A stretch of 64,000 nt of DNA from Nemopilema nomurai (GCA_003864495.1 ML133426.1:2294001-2358000); one strand, 5' to 3'. Counted from the stretch's first letter, positions 49,958 to 63,636 are shown. The notes: generated by a model not told the origin, from the sequence alone. Made by a program: numbers and translations.

Positions 49958-52900
49958 TAACAATTTATATATAGTTCACAAGTCACAAAGCAGACTTTTC
50001 ATGTCAGATTTAGGGCTTACTGGGTCATAATCTTTGCCAAGTCTGACCAGCAAGGTTTTTGGAGGAATTGCAAACGAAACCTTAATCAATTTTTTATTTG
50101 CTTGTTGTATTTCCATTATTGAACTTAACGACATATCATTGACTTTAAAGCATTGTTATTTAAGTACATTTCACGCAATTTGCTTATTTTTTGTATTGGA
50201 TGATTTAAGGAACCGTATTTTAACAGTTTTGTAGCAGTAGATTTAGAAGTCACTCATATAGAAATCAATTTGCAGATCATCAGAGCGTAACAATTTTCTT
50301 TATCTAATTATTTATGTATATTGCAGTGAATAATTGTTAAGTTTCTAGTGGGAATATATCCTCCTTTCATTCATTATGGCTTTGGGATTCTAGAGAGGAG
50401 CATCAAAGCTTAATATTTTCTTTTCATTGTTGAGTGCTTCTTTGAATTTAAGAACCCTACTTTTCTGGAAAGTTATTTTGGATATACAGATATTTGGCTT
50501 TTCAAATACAGAGGTGATGGCATTGAAATTTTGTCTGTTTTTCAAATGCTCTTTGGCAAAATTTAGTAGGATTTCAATAAATACTGTACCGTGAACAGAT
50601 ACATGATAATGTTTTCATTGTGAAATGTCCTGACTGGCAGATAATTTTGTATTTTACATCTGTGGAAACCTTGGTCTAAAATTCGGAGCTCACTTCACAA
50701 TTTCTTCATGGCTTATTCCTGAAACCACCATCAACAACAACAACAAGTTAGAAGTTTCAATAACAACCCCATTAATAAACAATAAAAGAAATGATTCGCA
50801 ACAGATAAGTGCAATTGCTGTGTTTCCAAAGAAGGCGAAAATGCTTGGACATTGATAAGATGTACCCACGTCACAGAAGGGTTCTTAGCAAAGTCAACTA
50901 TTTGCATAAAGTCTTGAAGTATGAAGACCACGAAGTAACAAAGTTGAGTCACAAAGTATTGTAAATTTAATCAAATTACCTCTGAAGCAGTTACCCTGAA
51001 TTCGCTAGAGACGCTCTTGAGGGGCTTGTCCTGTCCAACAATAAAAACCTTTGTCTAGATAATTTGAAAAACCGGGAGATATGAAGCATCTAAAAATGAG
51101 GGGGCAAACCAGAAATGTGCACATGACCACTCCTTTATTGGATTGGCACTGTTTGAGGGGGGCACTTTTGGGTCTCGCGTTGGCACTGTTTGATTAGGCA
51201 GATGCATTCTTGCATGGTTTGCCAAAATTTTGGGGCCATGGACCCATGTTGCAACATGACTGTCTCCATAAAGGATTCACCCTAGCTATCCGGGCATGCA
51301 TCTATCTAGCGAATCTAAGTGGGGTCAAGGGCCACTTGCCTCTCTCCCCAAAATTTTCACGCAGGGGCTTATGGTTGTGTTGGAATGACCAAAAATAATG
51401 AGAAATGTGTACAAATGTCCAAATTGAAGTTTTGTAGGGCCTTGCGAAGAATTCACAGATGTCTCCGACGTCAACGGAGGACAGCCCATAAGGATGGACT
51501 CGCGGATCCTATTCTCAAGCTTCAAATGGGACTTTTCTTTACAATGAAATAGTAACAATAAAGTGTACGCATATCATAGTTTGTTGAAGGAATTTTGTAG
51601 AAGAATGCACATTGTTTGGGGGACTGCACTCAAGGAGTTTGGGGACTGCTGGGTAACCCCTGGGAAATATTTTGATAGCTGTTCGTGCACTGGTTAATTG
51701 AAGTAAAATTGTGTCCCTGGCGAGTCGATTCAATTGAAAAGGCAAAATGTATTTTCCAATGCTCCTCGTGCAGTGGGGGCATGTTCAGACGGGCAATTTG
51801 CAGGGGAATGCAGCGGTTCAAAGGTATGGTTCAGATCACAAACAATTTCTTGCAGTAAGAAGGCCCGCCCCCCTTCCTTGAATCTCGTTTCCAGTTTTGG
51901 TCTATTATGGAAAAGGCAGACGACGTGTGTCGACAGAATGCAACTGCACACGTAGACGGGCGAAGTCCATTTCTGCTTCTTATGGATTGACTGAAAGCTG
52001 CAAAAGTCGAAGTTTGAGCAAGACACTTTCAGGTTTTTTATTTTCAATCTCCTCACTTTATTCGTAAGTCTTCACGACGCCATTTGAAATTTGAATTGTT
52101 GCTTTGCTTGTTGATTTGGAGACATTTCTTCACGTGCTGGTGAGAATTCTTGACAGACCAATCAACACTTGTACTTTTTGGGAATATTGAGCTGTGAATA
52201 GTTGCAGTATTGCAGTTCATTGGCGATAACTTTTCTGGTTTTTTGTTGCCAAAAATGTTGCTTCGCATTTTTTGAGAGATGACATCGTCTAGCGAAACGC
52301 TTCCCCGCCAAAGATTGCTCCCCCTGCCTTTCCACCCCAAAGGAAATGATTGAACCGTCAACTGGATTAAATCCAGCGGCTAGGGTTGTCAACAGAAAGC
52401 TACAACTTTTGCGATGGCACGACCTTACAACTTTTGTGGTAATTTGAGCTATTGAAACTTAAAGCAATTGCAAATTTGGAGACTGTTCTTTTGCATGAAT
52501 TGACCTGCTGTGAATACAAGCAGTCCAACGAGGCGTGCGGTATCTATTGAAATGCTTTGTTGCCACCAGGCACGACTTGCTAATAAAGTCCTTGCACGGT
52601 GGTGTCCTAAGCTAAGGGCGTTTTGTAATTCAACATATTTTTCAACTCAAACTGTCCAAAGATTGCGGTGACTATAGTCATGTGACGTTTTGCAATGAGT
52701 TTGTGGCTTCGATTTATCAACGTTTTGTTATTGAATGATATGAGACTCCCGCATTCCGTACCATCCGGGAAGATTGCCAAAGTCACCTTGAACATGGCTG
52801 GATTGAAACTTAGAAGGCTTGACTGGGCTTATTTACTTGCGTAAATATGTCTCTCTAGTGGTTGTAACAGTGCAAAGGTGATAGGTGACGCTCGAGAGTT

Positions 52901-55900
52901 ATAACATCAAAATGGACTAACATCGAATGCATGCATTTTGTCTTTTCCAGGATACTCTCTTTTTCCCCATTTTCAATAATGTATTAGGAGGTTAGATCCA
53001 AAACTGGAATATCAACTACATTTACATGTAGTCCACTGGCTAGTTCCCAGAAGCTGACATTTACTAAATTCATAATTCTTGAAACCTTGTTAAGGGTCAA
53101 TTGTAAAATGAAGTTCCCATTTCTTCAAACTCCTTGATAGATCAATGCCATGTATTTCATGTGCAAGGTATTATCAAAAAGCCTTTGGTGTGCACAATTT
53201 CTAGAGTATGAAACCAAACCTAATGTTGCCTAATCTTAGCAGGTAGGTAAAGATCCTACTCTTTTCATCCAAAAGTGCTAGCTAAAGGCAGTAAAACTCT
53301 TTTTATTTATTTGGAATTCAGACTATAGCTATCAAAACACACAAACCTCACTATTACTTTTTTGTTTAGATAAGTATAAAGGCTGAAATGGCCCTTGTTG
53401 TTAACCTTAATGGCAAGAGATACATCTAAAAAGCTCATTAGAGAGTCGAAGCCATGTAAGTATTACTAGTGGTTTTAGGGATATCCAATTAGCTTGACTA
53501 GGGTTGACAAAAATCTGATGAATTAAAGGCACGATACAAACAGAAGTAAATTGAAGGTTAATTATGTCTAACATAATGGTAAAAAAGCAGTAATCAAAAG
53601 GGAGTAATTGAAAGTATGTACAGGATGTAATAAAGGGGTATTAATGGGTACTGGGGGGAAGTTAAATATTGTTTATGCCCTTTGATAATGAAAACAGAGT
53701 CTGTTTGAAAGAAAGGCCTGTACAACCTGTCAAAAATGCCAATGGGCTAAATCCAATGAACATCTCTTCTACTCATCTAGATTAATTTCTAAGTAAGTGT
53801 AAGTTGGATTAGGAATAAAAGAAAACTTTACTTATTGGCATTGATACTTATTTGTGCAGAACTTGTCTTCAATTTTGATTGGTTGAGCAGAACTTGTCTT
53901 CAATTTTGATTGGTTGAGCAGAACTTGTCTTCAATTTTGATTGGTTGAGCAGAACTTGTCTTCAATTTTGATTGGTTGAGCAGAACTTGTCTTCAATTTT
54001 GATTGGTTGAGCAGAACTTGTCTTCAATTTTGATTGGTTGAGCAGAACTTGTCTCCAACTTTGACTGGTTGAGCAGAACTTGTCTTCAATTTTGATTGGT
54101 TGAGCAGAACTTGTCTCCAACTTTGACTGGTTGAGCAGAACTTGTCTCCAACTTTGACTGGTTGAGCAGAACTTGTCTTCAACTTTGACTGGTTGAGCAG
54201 AACTTGTCTTCAATTTTGATTGGTTGAGCAGAAATTTGTCTCCAACTTTGATTAGTAGTTATGAAAAGCCAAGGACACTGGCTAAGTAAAGAGCTCTCCG
54301 TTATAAGATTAGGAAGATAATTAGAAATGGAGTTTCAGATCTTGTTGCCAAGTTTGGTGTATTTGGCTTGTCTTCTGCAGGTTTTTTCAGATTTTTTTCT
54401 AATTAAGGGAGTACAAAGAGAATTAATCAGCATCAACTGAAGCAGGACATTCTAGGATGGGTTTGCTTTAAAGTGTCTTTTGTGAGAATGACTTAATGAA
54501 GTCTGAATGTTTTCAAGAGGGAAAGCTTGCAAGCTTTGAGAAAAGCAGCTTAATGGTGAAGGGGCTTGATAAATGGTATTTAAAACAATTGTTGAGGGAA
54601 CTACTAGTTAGAGTATCAGCAAAACGATCAAACTATTGTTGAATGTATTAAGAGAAAAAGTTGCTATTGATCCAAGTTATGGCCAGGTCTGTGAAATGCC
54701 AACGAGTCACTTCATTTCAAAGCATACTAAAAGTGTCCAAAGGCACCATCTCAATTTTGCTGAAATTTCCACCATTGAAACCTTTCCTGCAAAGAATATC
54801 ATATATTGAAAATTTCCAACTTCAGTGCTCAAGCAGCTCAAGAGTTATCAAACTTGGAAATTTTGTCAGAATCAGTGGAAATTTTTTGCAGTTTGGGCTT
54901 CAAGTACTTTTTTCACAGCTTTAATATTCAAAGCTAAATAGCTGTATGTAACATTAGTTTGAAAGTTGGTGCCTAAATAGTTTTTGCCTTGTTAAGAAGA
55001 CATTTCTGGTCTTACAAAACCTCACTGAAGTTTTGAAAAGGTATTGATTAAAATGATGAAAACACTGTCTTCAAGCTTTTCAAGAGGCAATTAACACCCT
55101 CTTAAAATTTTCTTGAAATTATTTGGCAGATGTGTTGGCATTAAAAAAATGTTAAAAGGAAGTTTGCTTCTCTTTAGGCCCAGCGTTAAGCAACACTTAA
55201 GACAGTGCTTTAAATATATTCCCAGATTTTCTTGCTTTTTAAGGCCCTATAATGTATTGCTTTGTGTTTACTGTAAAAACAATTGAAACTGAATCTCAAG
55301 TCGTCCATTTTATAAGATCTATACAAAGTCCTTTTTTTTAAAAAGGTTAGTATTTCCAAATCAAATTTGCCATTTTGCCAATGTAATTTAGAGAAATTGC
55401 CTTTAAGAGATTGCATAACATTATATCAAAACATTTAAATTTTGGAAGTAAGATAAATAGATTATAAGCTAGTCAATTTCGTACCTATAAATTTTATTAA
55501 GTATTCCTGCCTAGAATCAAAGTTCTCGTGAGAAGACCAACTGCATACCTGGATAGCTAGAAATCGCCGTATATGTTGGATGTAAGGTTCTTATTGAAAG
55601 AGAAAAACTGTGCCAGTCCTGGTTAACGCAAGAGAGAAAATACCACTTCCCAAGATGATAAAATAATAATGTTCATGTAAATTAATGCTAAAAGATAGGA
55701 CAGAATAATTTTCTGAATCAGTCAGTAGAATAGAGTGATAAATATAGAAAAGATAGCATGGAATATGAAGTATAACCAACCGTTTTGGATACAAAAGCAA
55801 GGTAACTTTCCACAAAAATAATTTAGGTTGAAGTCTTCGCTTTAATGGTCTCTAAAAATTCAAAGTTGTTTTAGGTCAATTTATATTTGTTTTAAGCAGG

Positions 55901-57237
55901 AAGCAACCTATAACATCAGTAGAGTCTAGAGGACCGACCTGAGAAAACTTTTTGCACTTCAGACACTAACAAATTATCAATGCCGACCAGATTGCAAAAT
56001 TCTAATAGTCCAGGCTACAGAAGCAGTCTTACAAAATTTGCAGGTATACCATCACCTGCTTAGTTACAACCAAAATATCTTTCGAGGTAGCTTGACGAAT
56101 CTTGTAATTGTAATTGAGCTGCTAGGTAACCGAAAAAGATATGGAGCGACTGAAGTCTAAAAAGAGCGCAAGATACAAGACTTCATTTTTCGGAGTAAAC
56201 GAAAGAGCACTCCCTGTTCTCTACAGATTTTTAAGTGTTTTTAAAAAGAATAAGATGGTATAATGGACAGTGTATCCCACCAACTACCAACTGTTTTTTG
56301 AAAGCCTGTAGCCAATGTAACCTTTTTCACTTTTATACAGTGTAATGCTTTATACCTTTTAACTTCCAATGTTCCGATGCCTGCGGTGGAATTATCTCTG
56401 TGTTTGTCAAGATCCTTCAATTGCAAAAACTACAATTTGTGCTCTATAAAGCCCTGTCGCACAACTGCGAGAATTTGAAGGCCTTTGACTTTCCTAAGTA
56501 CAACCTGAGCGTCCTTTTAGTAAATGCGGGGCCTGAACGGTGATCAGGAGAGTGTCATTGCGCAGCAGCATTACACCTGAAGCACTGAAATCGTGAAATC
56601 GTGAAAGTTGGGATTCAGCCTTGAATCACCTACCATAAACAAACCACTTCACAAGTAACCAAACGCTCTTATCGCTACATAACAAATACTGAATTAGCGT
56701 GCGATCTGTCTTGGTAGCCCGGTTTTAAGTAGGGCATTGCTTTTGCATCTGTGGATTAGCCTGATAATCTTAATCAGCTCTCGTAAATTCGCACATTGTG
56801 TTGTCGATCTGTCGAAATATACTAAGATGTTGTCCTAAGCTTTGTCAGCATTGTGAACGAGCAGATTTTGTCAAAGGATTTTTGCTACTCCGGTTGCATT
56901 TGCCTAACTTCGCCTGCCACAAAACCCTCTCCGGCCAGCTTTCTGAAGAAAATTTTAAATTGTGACTTGCCTTCATGTTTCCTATCTGCAAATTTCTTTC
57001 TCAATCGAAATGCATTCATACTTTCTTCATATTGAGATTTTTCTGGAATTTCACTTTGTTCTTCTTAATGAAGTCATGCATATAGCGCGTTTCTCGTTAT
57101 TCATCAATCCTCGAGGTTTGAACTCATACAACTGTTGGCTAGCTGCCGCCCGTGTTCAATTCGTAATCATGGTTTTTGTTTGTAAACATTGACGATAAAA
57201 TTTGACCGGCATGGATTTCCCCTCTCAGGTTTAGAAG
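49958..57237. other. Gene-poor intergenic stretch, 7.3 kb
   Basis: AT-rich sequence without supported exons. It holds the 31-bp minisatellite (53856-54254). Short open frames at 51210-51560, 51734-52400 and 54661-54924 have no recognised motifs, and their antisense frames are equally open. The last few hundred bases should carry the pyruvate carboxylase promoter; a pyrimidine tract and CAG just before the start (about 57220-57228) suggest a spliced 5' UTR. Confidence 0.5.
53856..54254 (+). repeat. 31-bp minisatellite, about 13 copies
   Basis: Unit AGCAGAACTTG + TCTTCAATTTTGATTGGTTG. Two main versions alternate (TCTTCAATTTTGATTGG and TCTCCAACTTTGACTGG), with hybrids between them and a degenerate last copy. 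The period is not a multiple of three, so the long minus-strand frame across it (31-residue period) is a by-product of the repeat rather than a gene. Most units carry ATTGG, the reverse of CCAAT. Confidence 0.95.
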
Positions 57238-60200
57238 ATGTTTCGCATCCAGACCCAGCGACTGCGAGAAGTGAATTTGAAGAAGTTTGCGCTGAGGAAT
57301 GAGCACGTGCTGCGCCTGGCGAGCCGATTGGTGCTACCATGCCAGACCCGACTGGTGTACAAGAGCTCGTCGGCGGCGTCCGTGAAGGCGCCCGTCCAAA
57401 CGAAAATCAACAAAATCCTTGTCGCCAACCGGGGAGAAATTGCGGTGCGCGTGTTTCGAGCTGCGACTGAAGCGGGCATCAGGACGGTTGCAGTGTACTC
57501 GGAGCAGGATGCCAAACAGCTGCATCGACAGAAGGCCGACGAGGCGTACATGATTGGCAAGGGCATGCCGCCGGTCGCCGCCTACCTCAATTTGCCAGAG
57601 ATCATTCGTGTCGCCAAGGTATCAGCATTTAACTGAAAGCTACCCACCCAGAAAAAGAAACACATTTGGATATCAAGACGATTAACCTAAAGCACACAGT
57701 AAACATTCACTTTTGATTGCAGCTGCGCTATATCTAATATTGTATGTGAAGTGAGAGCATTTGAAAAGTTTCAAAGTTGAGACATTCCTTGCCTTGTTTT
57801 ATCATGAACCAAGCCCCATTCCCCTCCTGAACACATAGCTTAGGCTCGACCTTCATGTCGATTTCCATATTCTCGCCTCGTTCCGTTGTAATGAAGGTTT
57901 TTGTGTCGTCACAGGAACATGACGTCGACGCCATTCACCCCGGGTACGGGTTCCTCTCGGAAAGACACGACTTTGCCCGCGCATGCGTGAAGGCGGGCAT
58001 AAAGTTCATTGGCCCCAGGCCCGAAGTCATTCACTTGATGGGAGACAAAATCGAAGCGCGAAAGGCCGCCGTGAAGAACGATGTGCCGGTGATTCCTGGA
58101 ACTGACAAGCCTGTGAAAACGATAGATGAAGTGAAGGAGTTCTGCGAAGAGTTCGGCATGCCCATCATGCTGAAAGCCGCGTACGGAGGCGGTGGCCGGG
58201 GCATGAGGGTGGTTAGTGACATCAGCGAACTGGAGAAGATGTTTGAGCTCGCGACGTCCGAAGCCAGAGCTGCTTTTGGGGACGGCTCCATGTTCGTCGA
58301 GAGATTTATCTGTACGTTCAATTCCCTCTTTTTTTCTTACCCTTAAAAAGTTACTGTAGATAAGTGGACAGAAAAAGACTAGCAAGTGTAAATAAGTTGA
58401 CAGAAAAAGTGGACAGAATCAATTTTTTATGCTCGTCCATTCTCTACCGTCTTTTTTGTCAATCTATGTTGCAATTTTCGGCCATTTTTAAACGTTTGCA
58501 TACTCCGGTAAGGAACAATTTAGTATGTATAATGGCGGCTCCGCCTTTCCGGGTGTACAGTTTTGTATTGCAAAACATTGGTCCACCGATTCAAAAAACG
58601 AGAATAAGCAAGGCCGTTAGAGACGAGAAAGCAGGAATGAATACTTTACCCGCACAGACATACGTTTTTAACATCAACTAGAGTTATTGCTTTTGCATGT
58701 CCTTGACGTGTCCATATCCCTTGTGGCCCTAACCATTCGACAATGACCTTTTACCACCACTGCTTATAGCTCGACCAAGGCACATAGAAGTACAGGTTCT
58801 TGGAGACGCCTATGGTGATGTCGTGCATCTTTACGAGCGAGACTGTTCTGTGCAGAGAAGACACCAGAAAGTGGTAGAGAGTGCCCCTGCGCCGCACCTC
58901 TCGCCGGAAATGCGCGACACCCTCACCGGGGATGCCGTCAGATTATGCAAGGCGGTTGGGTACGAAAACGCGGGAACGGTGGAGTTTCTTTTGGACGAGA
59001 GCGGCAACCACTTCTTCATCGAGGTGAACGCGCGGCTGCAGGTGGAACACACCGTGACTGAAGAAGTCACCGGGTAAGAGCAACACGAATATCCGCTTGT
59101 CTTCAGTTCACGGCGCACAGCCAACAAGTACTTTGCTATTTGTTTACTTCGATAGCAGAGCGTATTTCAATTATTCGACATGCTGTCGTCACGGGACATA
59201 TTTCACTTTTAAGTTTAACAAACTTCTAGGGTCGATTTGGTGAAAGCGCAGATTGGAGTCGCCGAAGGAAAGACGCTGGCAGAATTGGGACTTTCGCAAG
59301 AAAACATTCACTTGAGTGGGCATGCCATCCAAGCAAGGATCACGACAGAGGATGCTGCCAACAACTTCGTACCGGATACCGGCAGGATCGAGGCAAGTGG
59401 CGCTTCAGATAGAGGCTGCTCCATTGTGAATGCTATGAACCAGTCAGTGAGAACCCGCCGTCTGATGCTAGCCTCGTCATCATGTATGTTGTCACTTCCT
59501 TCTAGGTATTCCGTAGTGGCGAGGGGATGGGGATTCGCTTGGACGGAGCGTGCGGCTTCGCAGGGGCAGAAGTATCGCCTCATTACGATTCGCTGCTCGT
59601 AAAAGTCATTGCACATGCAACTGAATGGAAGGAAACAGTCGACAAGCTGTCGAGGTCGCTCAAGGAGTTTAGGATCAGAGGAGTTAAGGTGGATGCTCTT
59701 TCCCTTAAATGCAGTCGCACTCTCATGCGTTGCGAGCAATTTCTTGTTCGGATTTGTTCCATGCAAGAACCCTTTTCTGTTTCTGTTGCACTGTCTCGTG
59801 CATTTGCTCTTTTCCTGAGTAGTTTTTACGCCCCTCTCCCCCCGTTTCTCCTTAGACCAACATCCCTTTCATTCAAAACGTGTTGAAGCACCCGCAGTTC
59901 ATGGACGGATTCGTCAACACTGACTTCATCCACAACAACCCGGAGCTGTTCGACGTGCAGCGAAGCCAGAACAGAGCCCAGAAGTTGCTGCACTACCTGG
60001 GTCACGTGATGGTGAACGGGCCGGTCACTCCTTTGTCCACGGGAATGAAGCCAGCCAAAATCACCCCAACAGTGCCGGAGGTCAGTCCAGTCTTCGTCAA
60101 GTGATTTCTGCTAATCCATTCACCCTCTATCTTGCTAATCATATACTTTCATTGCCCCCTGCATATATCCGCGTCATCGGTGTGTCCATGAAGATCTGGA

Positions 60201-63200
60201 AAATAGGAGGCTGCTTCAAGTCATCGGTGCCTTTTTTGTTCTGTTTACCTGTTGTAGAGTAGGAGCTGTTTTAGTTGATTTCAACTACTTTAGTAGCTTA
60301 TCAATGCGAGTGCGGAGGAAATTTCTTTCAACCCAATAAGTTACTTTACACAATGATTTTCGCTGAAAATTGCCGAAAATTTCAAAAAGAGAATCTGAAC
60401 TTGAAAAGTGCATTTTTGGTAGAGGGGATGGAGCCGTTAGTAAGTGTTGGTAAGTTATAAGTAAGCATTGGTAAGTTATAAGTAAGCATTGGTTAGTTAT
60501 AAGTAAGCATTGCTTCTACTGCTGCAAATTTGCCTGCTCGTGTCGACTGTCAAACAAACCAAGCGTTCATACAACATACGCACTTTCACACGCATGTGCA
60601 CGTTCACGCATACACGCAACATACACGCCAACACCTAATTAACACGATTTTCAAGGCTTTTCAGCCAAATTTTCTAATATGAATAACTCTAATCTTAATA
60701 TTCTAATCTCAGAATTATTCGCTTATTTGAGACTAATTTTATAAATAAATCTAATCCCAGATTGCGTGAAATTTCGTCTTTAAAATTACTTATCGAATGT
60801 TTTATTTTACCTCGTCAAATGATAACTCTTTTGGCCAAACAAAGCCCTGTAATTCTAAGTTTTACTGTGTACCTAAAAAAGTAAAGCTCCCCAAGAAAGA
60901 GTTAAAAGCCAAACTTATTCCAAATGTAAAATATGCACTAATTCTTTCTGTAATTTCTTCCAAGGTGAAAAATTACGTATTTACAAAAAACCAGGTAATG
61001 TGAATGCGTGTATGTTTGTATGAAATTTCGTGTGTTTCCCGTGCTGTCCTCGCGGGTCGCCCGCGGAAACCCCTTTCATTTCTGGCAAGTTACGGCGGAA
61101 AAATTACTGACATGTTTTCTTCCAAGAAGAATAGTGCAGGTTTCTGGAAAGTATCCGCAAGACTTGCAGGGAAACGCCCTCATAATTCAGCACTCATTTG
61201 TTATTCTATCTGTTGTTGCATTTATTATTCTATCTGTTGGTCATTTTCCGTATTGAGTCCTCGACAACCAAAAAAGTTTTTCACTGCTCCTTAGGAGCAT
61301 TCCTTTCGGCTATCGACAGTTGTGGGAGTGCTTCGCTTTCAATTCTTGAATTCGAAACAGTTCGATTCTTGTTTTCACAATTCTATTTGCGTTTTCCGAT
61401 TTGAGGATTGCTCGTGATTCCAGTATCCGCCGTTGCCTTGTTGGTAGATGCGACAGGGCAGCTGCACCAGAGCGGTTCCTGTGCATTTGTGCCCTGGTGC
61501 CAGATGTTGAAGCGTGTGCCCCTCGTCACATTCCAACTAGCTTGCGCTCATTGAAGGGGACATTATTTTTCACTTCTTTTACCCCCTTTCCCCTATTTCC
61601 ACTACCTTACACTATAAATCATTATTTTGTTCTAACATCTATCTTTTTTTCAAATCGATTTCCTCGGCGGTTCTACGGTTTCCGTTCGTCAGCAATTTTA
61701 AGCGTATCTTCCTTTCTTTTTATCGTTTTGTCACCATTTCCCCACAAAATGCAGCAAGTTGTAATTGAGGTAACTTGCCTTGTCCCCAGGTCCCTCCGAA
61801 CTCATCCGCGGCTGGTCGCATCAATCGCCCCAGTGGCTACCGCGACGTGTTGCTGCAACAGGGACCCGACGGCTTTGCGAGGGCAGTGAGACGCGAGGGT
61901 CGCCTGTTGCTATGCGACACGACTTTCCGGGACGCCCACCAGTCTCTTCTGGCAACCCGTGTCCGGACACATGATTTGCTTCGGATATCGCCCTTCGTGG
62001 CCGATTCATTCGCTAGCCTTTACAGTCTGGAGTGCTGGGGCGGTAAGACAAGCTTATTTTTATCAAAGTGAATCTGTTTTGTACTGTGGTACATTGGCAC
62101 CTGGATAAAGACTCCACCGTTAAGAACAAACGCTACGTTCATAGTAAATTTAATGGGTTTAGTCAGGTTCATCAAAATGCTCTTTGGCCTACCCGATCCC
62201 CTCTTTGACCTACCCGATCCCCTCTTTGACCTACCCGATTCCCAGTTTATTAGCTCATTTCTTCAACTCCTCCTTCCAGGTGCCACATTCGACGTGGCGC
62301 TGCGGTTCCTGAAGGAGTGTCCGTGGGACCGTTTGGCGCGGCTTCGGGATCTGATTCCGAACATCCCCTTCCAAATGCTTTTGAGAGGGGCTAACGCGGT
62401 TGGCTACACGAGCTACCCGGACAACGTGGTCTTCGAGTTCTGCAAATTGGCTCATAAATACGGAATGGATATTTTTAGAGTTTTTGATGCACTGAATTAC
62501 TTACCGAATCTTCAGGTAAATAGTTTGGATTTTTCTTGTTCTGTTTTTCAATAAGTGAACCATTTTTCATCACTGCATGAATCAGAGAATTCGTGCCTGT
62601 CTTAAAAAGACTGACGCGCTTTTGTGCTTTCATATGCGGATCTCACTGCTCAACAGAAGCCGCTGAATCCTGTCTTGTGCTGTGTTTCCTGTCTTGTGCT
62701 GTGTTTCCTGTCTTGTGCTGTGTTTCCTATCTTGTGCTGTGTTTCCTGTCTTGTGCTGTGTTTCCTATCTTGTGCTGTGTTTCCTGTCTTGTGCTGTGTT
62801 TCCTGTCTTGTGCTGTGTTTCCTGTCTTGTGCTGTGTTTCCTGTCTTGTGCTGTGTTTCCTATCTTGTGCTGTGTTTCCTGTCTTGTGCTGTGTTTCCTG
62901 TCTTGTGCTGTGTTTCCTGTCTTGTGCTGTGTTTCCTATCTTGTGCTGTGTTTCCTGTCTTGTGCTGTGTTTCCTGTCTTGTGCTGTGTTTCCTATCTTG
63001 TGCTGTGTTTCCTGTCTTGTGCTGTGTTTCCTGTCTTGTGCTGTGTTTCCTATCTTGTGCTGTGTTTCCTGTCTTGTGCTGTGTTTCCTGTCTTGTGCTG
63101 TGTTTCCTGTCTTGTGCTGTGTTTCCTGTCTTGTGCTGTGTTTCCTGTCTTGTGCTGTGTTTCCTGTCTTGTGCTGTGTTTCCTGTCTTGTGCTGTGTTT

Positions 63201-63636
63201 CCTGTCTTGTGCTGTGTTTCCTGTCTTGTGCTGTGTTTCCTGTCTTGTGCTGTGTTTCCTGTCTTGTGCTGTGTTTCCTGTCTTGTGCTGTGTTTCCTGT
63301 CTTGTGCTGTGTTTCCTGTCTTGTGCTGTGTTTCCTGTCTTGTGCTGTGTTTCCTGTCTTCAGCAGGCCACTCGTCAGCGCGCAATAGTTATCATTACAA
63401 ATGCAATCAAATCTGCTAGAATCTATCACAAACCTAATCTTACTTATTACTCATGCCGGTCAACATGTTTCCAGGTCGGAATCGATGCTGCAGGCGAGGC
63501 TGGTGCTGTAGTCGAGGCCGCAATCTCGTACACAGGTGACGTATCTGATCCAAGTAAAACGAAATACAACATCGATTATTACATGGACCTTGCGAAGGAG
63601 CTCACTAAGGCTGGTGCACACGTGCTCTGTATAAAG
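57238..63636 (+). CDS. PC: Pyruvate carboxylase, mitochondrial, N-terminal 768 residues (3' part outside window)
   Basis: Exons 57238-57618, 57915-58311, 58770-59073, 59230-59392, 59506-59688, 59856-60080, 61790-62042, 62280-62515, 63475-63636; continues past 64000. Biotin enzyme making oxaloacetate from pyruvate, bicarbonate and ATP in the mitochondrial matrix. Residues 1-~55 are an Arg-rich, acid-poor presequence ([17 protein letters not shown]). The biotin carboxylase domain follows: [40 protein letters not shown] (glycine loop from 218), [20 protein letters not shown], and [11 protein letters not shown]. The carboxyltransferase domain begins with [18 protein letters not shown] (from 594), then [32 protein letters not shown], and [14 protein letters not shown] with the biotinyl lysine is outside. 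Exon 4 ends at a GC donor (GAG|GCAAGT). Local GC is higher in these exons than in the introns. Confidence 0.97.
60449..60511 (+). repeat. 21-bp tandem repeat, 3 copies, each with GTAAGT
   Basis: Unit GGTAAGTTATAAGTAAGCATT, with the third copy TTAGT-variant, in the 1.7 kb pyruvate carboxylase intron (60081-61789). Copies contain perfect 5' splice-site-like GTAAGT or AGTAAG strings. Confidence 0.85.
62186..62240 (+). repeat. 21-bp tandem repeat, about 2.5 copies
   Basis: Unit CCTACCCGATCCCCTCTTTGA in the short intron between pyruvate carboxylase exons 7 and 8. Confidence 0.85.
62669..63360 (+). repeat. 19-bp minisatellite, about 36 copies
   Basis: Unit CCTGTCTTGTGCTGTGTTT, 692 bp in total, filling most of the intron between pyruvate carboxylase exons 8 and 9. 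Some units carry CCTATC instead of CCTGTC, mainly in the left half; the right half is nearly uniform. The unit has no stop in several frames on both strands, so long meaningless open frames cross it; one runs in frame into exon 9. Confidence 0.97.

Noticed and set aside
53962..54213. 83-codon minus-strand frame with a 31-residue repeat
   Set aside because: Translation of the 31-bp minisatellite; no start context, splice sites or non-repeat coding sequence.
57909..59766. Long minus-strand open frames opposite pyruvate carboxylase exons
   Set aside because: Antisense shadows of GC-richer coding exons; no recognisable product.
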